The notes below the pieces were generated by a model. It did no database searches. It was given only the letters and a program-made list of their open reading frames with translations, and was not told where the DNA came from. A DNA stretch of 64,000 nt from Lineus longissimus (taxonomy: Eukaryota > Nemertea > Pilidiophora > Heteronemertea > Lineidae), in NCBI RefSeq assembly GCF_910592395.1, contig NC_088313.1, positions 17,064,437 to 17,128,436 of the forward strand, read 5' to 3'. This document shows positions 38,586-48,104 of this stretch, piece by piece; position 1 is the first letter of the stretch; every line of letters starts with the position of its first letter. The translations under genes were made by a program, and so were the position numbers.

Positions 38586-40648
38586 ATGAGGATTCAGTGT
38601 GTTGTTTTGATTTTCATCACGCTTCTAGCGCTATTCTGCAGCTTCGCGCGGAGTGTGACTGTAACGACCGATGTGGGGGAGATAATCGGCATAGAAAGTA
38701 CTTGGAAGGGAAAGATAGTGAAGAAGTTCTTTGGAATACCTTTCGCTGAGGCGCCTGTAGGCAACCTCAGGTTCAGGCCACCTATCCCAAAGGTCCCGTT
38801 CACGAAGCCATTCAGTGCAGAAAAGATTGGACATTCATGTTTACAGAACGAGCACACGCTGAGGAACTTCTCAGGGATGGCTTTCGAAACTGAGGAAGAA
38901 ATAAATGAGATGACTGTGAACGAAGACTGTTTGAATTTGAATATCTGGGTGCCAGAGGGAGGAGAGGAAACGAAGGCCGTTATGATATGGATCCATGGAG
39001 GTGCATTCGTTTTTGGTGCCGGAGCGCAATACAATGCCACCAAACTCGCCATATTCGGGGATGTTATCGTCGTGTCCGTCAACTATCGTCTAGGAATTTT
39101 AGGATTCTTTTCAACATTTGATGACATTGCAAGTGGGAACTATGGACTGATGGATCAGCAATTGGCTTTCAAATGGGTACAGCAGAATATTGGTGCTTTC
39201 GGGGGTGACAAGGATAGGGTGACGATATTCGGCGAGTCTGCTGGGTCCGCTTCGGTGACGTGGCAAATGTTAGTACCAAGCAACGAGGGCTTGTTTCAAA
39301 GAGTAATCGCGGAGAGCGGAACAGCCTTTTCCGAATGGGCATTCCCGGATCCAGAAACAGCCAAAAGGTATTTTGGCATCCTGGTGGAGAAACTGAACTG
39401 CAGTGGAAAGGACTCAGGCGAGGTCATCGCCTGCTTCCGGTCACTTCCGGCTGAAGCATTTGGGTACGGGACCTCGATTGGCTACCCCCATGCTGAAGAG
39501 CTTGCTGGACGCACCCCTGCAGGACCGAGAGCTGACGGAGAGTTTATTCCTTTTTCACCTACCGCTACTGATCCTAAGGAAAAGATGCAGGACCTACCCT
39601 TTTTCAGGTCACGTGATTTAATGATTGGAGCGAATCGGTTCGAAGGTTCACCATACGTTAATTCAGTGTTTGCACCATTATACAAGGCTCGGACAAATCA
39701 AAGTATGTACGATACAGGTGTCCCCAAGAATATGATTAAAGGAGTCTTGTCGGCATTCTTCCCGGGTAAAAATGATCAAGGGCTTGTTGATGCCGTGTGG
39801 TGGTTATACAGCACATCAGTTAATGGCAATACCAATGACTTTATGCCAGCCATCGAATTCCTAGAACTCGCTGGCGATCTGATGTTTTACGACGGTATCG
39901 ACAAGTTTCTTAAGCGCCACGCAGCGGAGACTGCTGGACCCCGGGGATCAACCTACCAGTATAGTTTTCTCCCGGAGCCGAGTGAGACTTTCGGCACCAT
40001 GGGACTTGTGTTCGAGAAGGAGCCTTGTGCAAATGCGGCGATCCACGCTGACGAACTTGGCTTCATCTTCTGTAGACCTAGCATATTGGCCAATGAAGAC
40101 AAGATCTTGAAAGCAGAGCTCGACCTGTCTGATGCCATGATTGCATATTGGACCAACTTCGCTAAATCAGGGTAAGTTTCTTGAATCTTTTAATATCTTT
40201 TAATGTTAAAACAATCAGATTTTATGTAAATCTATGCTGCTTTGTTACAATTTTCTTTCACTGGAAACTAGACTATGATCCTTCAGTCTACCAGTGAGCA
40301 TTGGTACCGTCGTATTGCTGTGCTGGTACTGGCCATATTATATGAATAACTTTCTTAACAGACCATCCTTTTTTCAGGAACCCGAACGAGCCAATGTCAG
40401 TTCCTCGCCAGTGGCCGCAGTACAAGATGGGAGAGGAGGAGTTCATAGAGTTCGACATCCAGAATGAACAACTCGATCTTAGAACCAACTCATTTTACAG
40501 AAATAGATACGTGAGCTATTGGAATGACGTGATCCCGTTGATAACACGTCCCGCGGAGGAGAAGTGCCATACAAGGGAGAAAGCTGAGTCCCCTGATCAA
40601 CCAAAAACTGGAAAGGATGAGCTTTATATAAATGTATTTTTAGTGTAG
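38586..40648 (+). CDS. Carboxylesterase (type B), copy 1, with C-terminal extension after KDEL
   Basis: Predicted ester hydrolase of the carboxylesterase/cholinesterase alpha/beta-hydrolase family. Two exons: 38586-40171 and 40378-40648, joined through GTAAGT...TTTTTTCAG, giving 618 residues. The chosen Met starts a hydrophobic signal peptide (about 1-22). Family marks: EDCLNLNIW at 113-121, oxyanion-hole HGGAF at 137-141, nucleophile elbow GESAG with Ser218, Glu353 in RFEGS and His487 in the IHADE motif, so the triad is complete. Cysteines 85/115 and 272/283 match the two conserved disulfides, and NFS at 94 and NAT at 150 are N-glycosylation sites. KDEL at 608-611 is not terminal: the frame runs on for YINVFLV before a stop. 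Since KDEL retrieval needs a free C-terminus, I infer this copy is secreted or retained less well. Substrate unknown; similarity alone does not make it an acetylcholinesterase. Confidence 0.95.
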
Positions 40649-40904
40649 CGGCCGCTTTTATGATATTTTGAATGCAATATTAGTGCGATTTTACTACTTG
40701 GAAACAATGTCTTTTTAAAGAGGCTTTTATGCAAGAGCTAGTTGGTCAAATTAGTAGTCCATTATGCAGATTATAACGAACTTAACACAGCCTGATAGTC
40801 AACGAATGTAAGTAATATACATGAATCAATTTGATTGATTATTCTGAGAGTCATTTTTATCGTACACGACTCATGTATTGTAAACTTTGTCTTGGGAGAA
40901 ACAT

Positions 40905-40910
40905 AATAAA
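40905..40910 (+). promoter_or_regulatory. Candidate poly(A) signal, esterase copy 1
   Basis: An AATAAA hexamer 257 bp after the stop codon, in a block (GGGAGAAACATAATAAA) conserved in all four copies, which supports its use. Confidence 0.55.
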
Positions 40911-41026
40911 TGCTTGATAGATTTGCACCAAATTTCTCCAGAACCGTTAATTTGTATGGTTCTTATTTTATTTTGGATGACTAACACAACACAAAGGCCA
41001 TCGTAACGATATATCAAGGCCAAGCT

Positions 41027-41090
41027 GTCAACAATATATGATTCAGTAATACACAATATATGTCAACAATATATGATTCAGTAATACACA
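41027..41090. repeat. 34-bp tandem doublet
   Basis: The sequence starting TGTCAACAATATATGATTCA occurs twice in succession in the spacer between esterase copies 1 and 2, in a segment (40,940-41,210) not shared with the other spacers. Confidence 0.85.
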
Positions 41091-41226
41091 CCCTGTCCGT
41101 TATTTTAATGATGACATTGTCCTCTGACCTCGTTTGACAAAACGTATTTTACTTTATTCCATAAACTTAAAATATAGTTCTGATGTGGATTTAATTGAGG
41201 CCACGTTTAATCAATAGCTACCTCGA

Positions 41227-41301
41227 CCAGGAAAGCGACTTGATCTTAGACGGTCGCAAGTGACCTTGACCTATCTACTTTTCAGCTCTTGACGGAGGGC
41301 T
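41227..41301 (-). pseudogene. Scrap of the transporter's penultimate exon and following intron
   Basis: This matches the 3' part of the VMAT-like penultimate exon and the start of its intron at about 59054-59127, but stops abruptly after GACGGAGGGCT, where sequence leading to esterase copy 2 begins. The splice donor is broken: the transporter's CAG|GTAGGT reads TAG|ATAGGT here. It is a footprint of the first duplication, with the rest of the transporter cassette missing. Confidence 0.85.
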
Positions 41302-41339
41302 TGAAATCGAAAAGGCATCACGACGCCATTGTCATCTCT

Positions 41340-41734
41340 ACGGTGGCCCATAGAGGACATGCGTTTATTTTCAATATATTAGAATATTTTTCTTTTTACA
41401 ATGCGTTTTTTTTCTCTCGAATTACAACCGCCGTCGGATTTATTTCTCACCGCCGAAAAAATAATTCCCACCGCCGGGTTAAAAATAATAATTCCCACCA
41501 CCGCCAAGGAAAATAATATCCACCGCGGTGGATATTAATTTCCACCGCGGTGGATATTATTTTCCTTGGCGGTGGTGGGGATTATTATTTTCAACCCGGC
41601 GGTGGGAATTATTTTTTCGGCGGTGAGAAATAAATCCGACGGCGGTTGTAATTCGAGAGAAAAAAAACGCATTGTAAAAAGAAAAGTATTCTAATATATT
41701 GAAAATAAACGCATGTCCTCTATGGGCCACCGTA
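41340..41734. mobile_element. Fold-back inverted-repeat transposable element with target-site duplication
   Basis: A nearly perfect palindrome of about 395 bp: each arm is close to 197 bp, starting ACGGTGGCCCAT and ending with its complement. The arms contain repeated CCACCGCC-type words. CATCTCT precedes (41333-41339) and follows (41735-41741) the element, while the matching place in the two later units reads straight through with a single CATCTCT. That paralogous empty site shows a real insertion with a 7-bp duplication (8 bp with one mismatch). No transposase is encoded, so it is non-autonomous; family unknown. Confidence 0.9.
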
Positions 41735-41865
41735 CATCTCTGCTATATCTAGGGTGACTTTTGTTGACTTGTGCTCAACTGCTGTTCAGGCTTCGTATTG
41801 TATCAACTAGGAGCGCAGACGTGCTTGTCGTTGTGACCTCTAAACGATATCGTATTCAGGCATAC

Positions 41866-41874
41866 TATTTATAA
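41866..41874 (+). promoter_or_regulatory. TATA-like element upstream of esterase copy 2
   Basis: TATTTATAA lies 269 bp upstream of the start codon within a block conserved in copies 2-4. The equivalent place in copy 1 (near 38350) reads TATTTCAAA. The transcription start is not visible, so this is only a candidate. Confidence 0.3.
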
Positions 41875-42134
41875 TTTTATTGAACGGTTGAGTGCAAAAC
41901 GAAGCGGCTGTTGACCTGAAAATCACTGATTCATTCTGCGATAGCATACGGATATTCGTAGTATTCTATCGTTCATATTCTATCGACTGACCTCGGTGTA
42001 GCTTGGAAGCTATTTCAGTCGGTTCGAAAAACGGGGCAGTGTTCTTCTACACACAGAAGTACAACCGGTATAGACGACAGCCAGAAGCGTTGCCTTTTCT
42101 CTGATTTAACAGTTGCAACCATCAGTCATTTGCA

Positions 42135-44169
42135 ATGGGGATTCAGTGTGTTGTTTTGATTTTCATCACGCTTGTAGCGCTGTTCTGCAGCTTCGCGCGG
42201 AGTGTGACTGTAACGACCGATGTGGGGGAGATAATCGGCACAGAAAGTACGTGGAAGGGAAAGATAGTGAGGAAATTCTTTGGAATACCTTTCGCTGAGG
42301 CGCCTGTTGGCGACCTCCGGTTCAGGCCACCTATCCCAAAGGTCCCGTTCACGAAGCCATTCAGTGCAGAAAAGATTGGACATTCATGTTTACAGAACGA
42401 GCAAATGTTGAAGAACTTCTCAGGGATGGCTTTCGAAACTGAGGAAGAAACAAATGAGATGACTGTGAACGAAGACTGTTTGAACTTAAATATCTGGGTG
42501 CCAGAGGGAGGAGAGGAAACGAAGGCCGTTATGATATGGATCCATGGAGGTTCATTCCTTTTTGGTGCCGGAGCGCAATACAATGCCACAAAACTCGCTA
42601 TATTCGGGGATGTTATCGTCGTGTCCGTCAACTATCGTCTAGGAATTTTTGGATTCATTTCAACATTTGATGACGTTGCAAGTGGGAACTATGGACTGAT
42701 GGATCAGCAATTGGCTTTCAAATGGGTACAGCAGAATATTGGTGCTTTCGGGGGTGACAAGGATAGGGTGACGATATTCGGCGAGTCTGCTGGGTCCGCT
42801 TCGGTGACGTGGCAAATGTTAGTACCAAGCAACGAGGGCTTGTTTCAAAGAGTAATCGCGGAGAGTGGAACAGCCTTTTCCGAATGGGCATTCCCGGATC
42901 CAGAAACAGCCAAAAGGTATTTTGGTATCCTGGTGGAGAAACTGAACTGTAGTGGAAAGGACTCAAGCGAGGTCATTGCCTGCTTCCGGTCACTTCCGGC
43001 TGAAGCATTTGGGTACGAGGCCTTGATGGGCTTCCCCCATGCTGAGGAGCTTGCTGGACGCACCCCTGCAGGACCGAGAGTTGACGGACAGTTCATTCCT
43101 TTTTCACCTACCGCTACTGATCTTAAAGAGAGGATGCAAGACCTACCCTTTTTCAGGTCGCGTGATTTAATGATTGGAGCAAATAGGTTCGAAGGTTCAC
43201 CATTCATTAATTTAATGTTTGCGCCATTATACCAGGCTCAGACAAATCAAAGTTTGTACGATACAGGTGTCCCCAAGTATATGATTAAAGAAGTCTTGTC
43301 AGCATTCTTTCCGGGTAAAATTGATCAAAAACTTGTTGATGCCGTGTGGTGGTTATACAGCACATCAGTTAATGGCAATACCAATGACTTTATGCCAGCC
43401 ATCGAATGCCTAGAACTCGCTGGCGATCTGATGTTTTACGACGGTACCAACAAAGTTCTTAAGCGCCACGCAGCGGAGACTGCTGGACCCCGGGGATCAA
43501 CCTACCAGTATAGTTTTCTCCCGGAGCCGAGTGAGACGGTCGGCAGCTTGGGACTTTTGTTGGAGAAGGAGCCCTGTGCAAATGGGGCAATCCACGCTGA
43601 CGAAATTGGATTCATCTTCTGTAGACCTGGCATGTTGGCCAATGAAGACAAGATCTTGAAAGCAGAGCTCGACCTGTCTGATGCCATGATAGCATATTGG
43701 ACCAACTTCGCTAAATCAGGGTAAGTTTCTTGAATCTTTTACTATATACTTGTCTATGACTTTATATGTTAATATATGCTGCTATGTTACAATTTTCTTT
43801 CACTGGAAACTAGACTCTGATCCTTCAGTCTACCAGTGAGCATTGGTAGCGTCGTATTGCTGTGCTGGTACTGGCCATATTATATGAATAACTTTCTTAA
43901 CAGACCATCCTTTTTTCAGGAACCCGAACGAGCCAATGTCAGGTCCTCGCCAGTGGCCGCAGTACAAGATGGGAGAGGAGGAGTTCATAGAGTTCGACAT
44001 CCAGAATGAACAACTCGATCTCAGAATCAACTCATTTTACAGAAATAGATACGTGAGCTTTTGGGATGAGGTGATCTCGTTGATAACACGTCCCGCGGAG
44101 GAGAAGTGCCATACAAGGGAGAAAGCTGAGTCCACTGATCAACCAAAAACTGCAAAGGATGAGCTTTAA
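42135..44169 (+). CDS. Carboxylesterase (type B), copy 2, ER-retained (KDEL)
   Basis: Two exons, 42135-43720 and 43920-44169, with a 199-bp intron, encode 611 residues. Signal peptide, EDCLNLNIW, HGG oxyanion motif, GESAG (Ser218), Glu353 and His487 are all present at the same positions as in copy 1. The protein ends exactly in KDEL, followed by two TAA codons, so it should be a soluble ER-lumen esterase, like vertebrate carboxylesterases that end in HIEL/HTEL-type signals. Compared with copy 1, changes concentrate at 295-300, 357-361 and 469-491, the last two flanking the catalytic Glu and His. Its 5' flank keeps about 94 bp that copies 3 and 4 lack. Substrate unknown. Confidence 0.96.
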
Positions 44170-44470
44170 TAAATAAGTCTTGACTGATAAAGTGATGTAC
44201 ATGTATATTTGGTGTAGCGGTCGCTTTTTAAATATCTTTGATGCAACATTAGTGCGATTTTACTACTTGGATACATTGTCTTTTTAGGGGCTGATAGGCA
44301 ATAGGTAGTGGATCAAATTAGTGGTCCATTATGGATATTAGAACGAACTCTACACAGCCTGATAGTTAACTAATGTAACTTATATAATAACTTAATTTCA
44401 ATGATTATTCAGTCAGTCATTTGTATCATACACGACTGGTGTATTGTGAACTTTGTGTGGGGAGAAACAT

Positions 44471-44476
44471 AATAAA
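44471..44476 (+). promoter_or_regulatory. Candidate poly(A) signal, esterase copy 2
   Basis: AATAAA about 300 bp after the stop, in the same conserved block as in the other copies. A second hexamer overlaps the stop codon itself (44168-44173), which is less likely to be used. Confidence 0.5.
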
Positions 44477-44489
44477 CGCTTGATAAATT

Positions 44490-46678
44490 TGTTCCAAATT
44501 GATCTAGCGGCCCAGGGCTGTCGGCCCCGGCCTTCAGTGACGGTGCATCAGCATCAAAACAAGTGGGTGTGGATCCCAGACTCGTGCTGGTGAAGCCGCT
44601 TAGTTTTTCTAACGGACACTTTCCCCTAGCCAAGGAACTGACTTAGTCATGATGTCCCTTTAACACAGCCATAGTGCGCCAAGTATAGAAAGGGCGTGGC
44701 CGCATTACAATCCTTAGATGCGTAGTTTTATTTTCATTTGATTACTATTGAAACGAATCCGATATTTTGTCGATAAAGATAGCTACTGGTATTATATTAT
44801 GTTATAGCAAGTTTCGACATATAACGTATAGCTGGATAATGTAGCCAAATTATCTTGATAGTTATGGCGCATCATGACTCTAAAGCGTTTATGCAGCTAT
44901 AGCGGATATGTATTATTAAGATTCCGTAGACTGATCCAGACTTGAAGAAAAAAATATCCTAACCAATCGTTTGTTGCTGTTTCCAACTTTATTCTTCATA
45001 TTCATAATCTTTCTACACATTAATAACATCATACACGGCCTGCACGCTATACAGATATTTCATTTGCATGTACATGTACATCCCTATATTACAATAAGAC
45101 AATATGCATTGATATTATACAACGATATGACACCTCCCAAAACAATTGCACTACCCAGTTGCTTCCAGCTACTTACCAGTATCAGTTACATCACTTTTAT
45201 TCTATTTACAATATACATGTACTTAAACTTTACAGTCTGAATTAAAATTTACGTCGATAATTTGCTAGCAAAACTTTACGGGTGGTTGTCATCACTGCAT
45301 TCTAATTAGTGAGTTAACTCCAATCGAACTCCAATCGTTAAGTATTCTTTTCCCGCGAGGCCAGACTACTCAACTGTTCGCTCAGGCTGGGCTGGACTTT
45401 ATTTCAAATTGATTGTCATACTGCTGTCTTAGACGTGTCTAAAATGCGCTCTTCAAATTTCCAGCATCTGAACTATCATTGTCTTGTGACATGGGCAATA
45501 TCGAAATAAATCATGCTAGAATTATTAAATAAGTTTCTGCTATCATCAAAATATAGTATGAACGTATGAGCACTTGAGAGTGTAACGAAAAAGAATACAC
45601 ACTTTGAAAATTGAAAGTCTTTTGTTTACTTTGGGACACCCAAATCTATTTGTTGGTAAATTTCGGTTAAGAAACCCGTTGCCTAGTTTCTGCTAAGAAA
45701 TCGTACATGCGACTCAAGAAAGCAACACTGAGCCATCTATGAGAAGGGCAGTGCAAAATTACTTTCGCATCCGGGTCTGGGTTTACATCGGATAAGCACG
45801 CCATAATTAACTCGACCTGTATTGTGTAATTGTTTTTCAAAGTCCCATGATATTACAAACAGCCAGTTTTCAAAGTGTATCATTCTTTCGATATTCTCTG
45901 CATTAACATCGGGAACAACATCGTTCATAATCACCCCATGTGCTTTATAACCATTTAACAAATATTCTATCGTTAAAGGTTGTTATTGACCCCCACCCCA
46001 CCAACCATTCCCAAACCCTCCCTTCTTGTACTAATAGACACCTCGGTCATTTATCTTGGGAAAATACACTACTGCAAACTTATCACAAAAGGATACACTG
46101 CGCATGCGTTAATCAGAAGATGTTTATTGAAAAATGTACCTCTCTGTAAAATGCAGACTCGAATTCAATGAGAGTATTGTTTGCATACAATGTCCCTGTA
46201 TAAATATTCCGAACACCTTACAATATGAAAATCTCTTGATTTCCTGACTTAAAGGGAGAAGACATTCTTCACTTATTATAATTATTTACAGGTTCATTTA
46301 CATCTCTATTGCACATTATGATTCCGACTATTTTTTTATTACGACGACATCAACACTTTTTCTGGCTTTATAATGTAGCCTATTAAACATGAATTCCCTC
46401 CTCAATGGCAATCAAGCCTGCCAATCTTACTCTAATTTTATATATTGACGCCATCGAGCTGTTGAACATCGTGCTATGAAAGTTCAGCTCTTAGATGGCT
46501 TATAAGACAACATCACAGCTAAATTAAGGACATACTGATGATAAAAATTCATCACCACAACATGTTGGTATATTTACATAACATGGGTTTCCTTCCGTCT
46601 CTACATATGGGTCCATATGTTTTATACTCTGATATCTTCTATCCTATTTCGTGTTCCGGGCAAACTTGCAAACTACGT
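44490..46678. other. Spacer between esterase copy 2 and transporter cassette A
   Basis: This block recurs at about 50,460-52,641 and 56,420-58,610. It includes a more G+C-rich segment just after the poly(A) signal (44510-44640) and AT-rich sequence after it. Frames such as the + strand one at 44971-45240 and the - strand one at 45737-45961 are open, but the latter is broken by different small indels in the other copies, so I do not call genes. Confidence 0.6.
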
Positions 46679-47739
46679 CTACGGACCATCGTCGGGGGAA
46701 TATCCATCCTCACCAATTCCCAAATCCTCGCCTGTTCTGGTCAGATTTTCTGTCGATTGGGAGCCGTGATTCTGGTTGTAGGTCACGTACTGGACAGGGG
46801 GTGTCGTCCCATTCATTATCAAAGCCTAAAACAGTTCAAAAGTTGTAGCAATCGCTAAGAGCTCAGCTGTGGAGCTAAGGAAGAGGACAGGGCCGTAACA
46901 AGAATGGTGATCACTGCTTATGCCTTTGGAATGTGTCAGGTGATGAGCGTTCGGAGGGATGTCTCACTTGTATATTAGTGGTCACTGATGTTAGCGTGGA
47001 CGACCCCGGTGGCAGGGCGATGACCACCAAAGCGTGTTTGCTTAGTAAGCTACAAAGTTTTCTATCAAAGTCAGGAAAGTGACTTGACCTTAGACGGTCG
47101 CAAGTGACCTTTACCTACCTGCTTTTCAGCTCTTGACGGAGGGCTCTTCAGAAAGTAGAGTAATGGACCGTAGATCAGATTGACTATCGCTATCCCGTAT
47201 AACATCCTGGAAAAAAATGTAAGATGATATTAAGAAGAGGGCAGCGGTGATGAATAGGAGTATTCTCCGCCGCAGCAAGTACTAAACTTCTCCTTAGTCA
47301 GTATTCACCAGTGATAATATCAGGAAAATATGCCCACTCTGATAAGAGTACTGCCATCTGAAAAATCCAGAGGAAAACACAACGTATTGGTCGCGCCGAT
47401 TCCCACTTGTTGTGAACATTATGGATGGGGTCACAAGTGAAGCCGAAGCTTTTCGAGTACATGCATGATGTTATGCTAACTCTTGTCTTTCTGAAGACTC
47501 TTGGAGTGTCTTCTAAACGAACCTTCAGGAGACACGTATCTCCGAAGAAGAGTCTACATCATTAATTTCTTACCACCTGAAGCCAACAAGCTTGACGATA
47601 GAACCCCCCAAAGCCGGTCCGATGGCATATCCTAGACAGAATGCCACGTCTGCGATGGCGTAGAAACTCCCGTAGACTGAGACATGACGTAAGTCTACTA
47701 GGTAGCCCATCTGAGGCATCATAGAGGAGTCGACCATAC
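46679..47739 (-). pseudogene. Truncated VMAT-like cassette A (last three exons)
   Basis: Three exons, 47574-47739, 47119-47206 and 46679-46825, match the last three exons of the transporter gene at 58611-59724 in length, phase and splice signals. They encode the segment from MVDSSMMP through the last membrane spans to the stop. Upstream exons and any promoter are missing because the unit ends 16 bp beyond the first exon. One replacement stands out: the native GSVYAIAD reads GSFYAIAD here. Introns have lost about 60 bp relative to the native gene, shared with cassette B. It is a partial duplicate rather than a working gene on its own, though its open frame and sites would allow use as alternative 3' exons. 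Confidence 0.9.
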
Positions 47740-47929
47740 CTGAAGGAAATTACATTGACGGAGGGCTTGAAATCGAAAAGGCATCACGACGTCATTGTCA
47801 TCTCTGCTAAATCTAGGGTGACTTTCGTTGACTTGTGCTTAACTGCTGTTCAGGCTTCGTATTGTGTCAACTAGGAGCGCAGACGTGCTGGTCGTTGTGA
47901 CCTCTAAACGATATCGTATTCAGGCATAC

Positions 47930-47938
47930 TATTTATAA
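47930..47938 (+). promoter_or_regulatory. TATA-like element upstream of esterase copy 3
   Basis: TATTTATAA, 175 bp upstream of the start codon; the shorter distance than in copy 2 reflects a deletion of about 94 bp between the element and the ATG. Confidence 0.3.
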
Positions 47939-48104
47939 CTTTATTGAACGGTTGAGTGCAAAACGAAGCGGCTGTTGACCTTTTTCAGTCGGTTCGAAAA
48001 ACGGGGCAGTGTTCTTCTACACGCAGAAGTACAACGGGTATAGACGACAGCCAGAAGCGTTGCCTTTTCTCTGATTTAACAGTTGCAACCATCAGTCATT
48101 TGCA

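Larger units (their letters stand above)
38335..40940 (+). repeat. Most diverged unit of the esterase duplication (copy 1)
   Basis: Sequence from the upstream block (CTATTT..TTTTATTGAAC) through the coding exons and the 3' flank as far as the AATAAA signal aligns with the equivalent parts of the three downstream copies. Alignment is lost around 40,935, where the other copies carry a further 2.5 kb of flank and transporter exons. This unit is clearly more divergent than copies 2-4 are from one another, so its split is the oldest. Confidence 0.85.
41290..47755 (+). repeat. Duplication unit carrying esterase copy 2 and transporter cassette A
   Basis: The unit starts at TGACGGAGGGCTTGAAATCG and ends at GAAATTACAT, where the next unit's start sequence follows directly. 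It contains esterase copy 2, its flank and the last three transporter exons in reverse orientation. It is about 6.47 kb long because a 395-bp fold-back element sits inside it; without that it matches the roughly 6-kb length of the next units. Confidence 0.9.

Noticed and set aside
38594-39082. 162-codon antisense frame, repeated in all four esterase copies (also 42143-42631, 48113-48601, 54076-54564)
   Set aside because: It lies fully antisense to the well-supported esterase exon and is conserved only because that exon is duplicated. It has no domain of its own.
40378-40648. Reading copy 1's changed C-terminus as a pseudogene mark
   Set aside because: All catalytic residues, splice sites and the long frame are intact, so a working protein with an altered tail is the simpler reading.
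44971-45240. 89-codon hydrophobic + strand frame, repeated in all three spacers
   Set aside because: AT-rich sequence gives hydrophobic codons by composition. It lacks splice or promoter context and is conserved only through recent duplication.
45737-45961. - strand frame with VVPDVNAENIERMIHFEN, faintly like a PEBP-family N-terminus
   Set aside because: The frame is changed by different single-base indels in the three unit copies and the resemblance rests on a few residues. Not supported as a gene or pseudogene.
46651-46848. + strand frames with [15 protein letters not shown], repeated at 52614 and 58550
   Set aside because: They are the antisense of the transporter's terminal exon, which fits the VMAT tail on the - strand.
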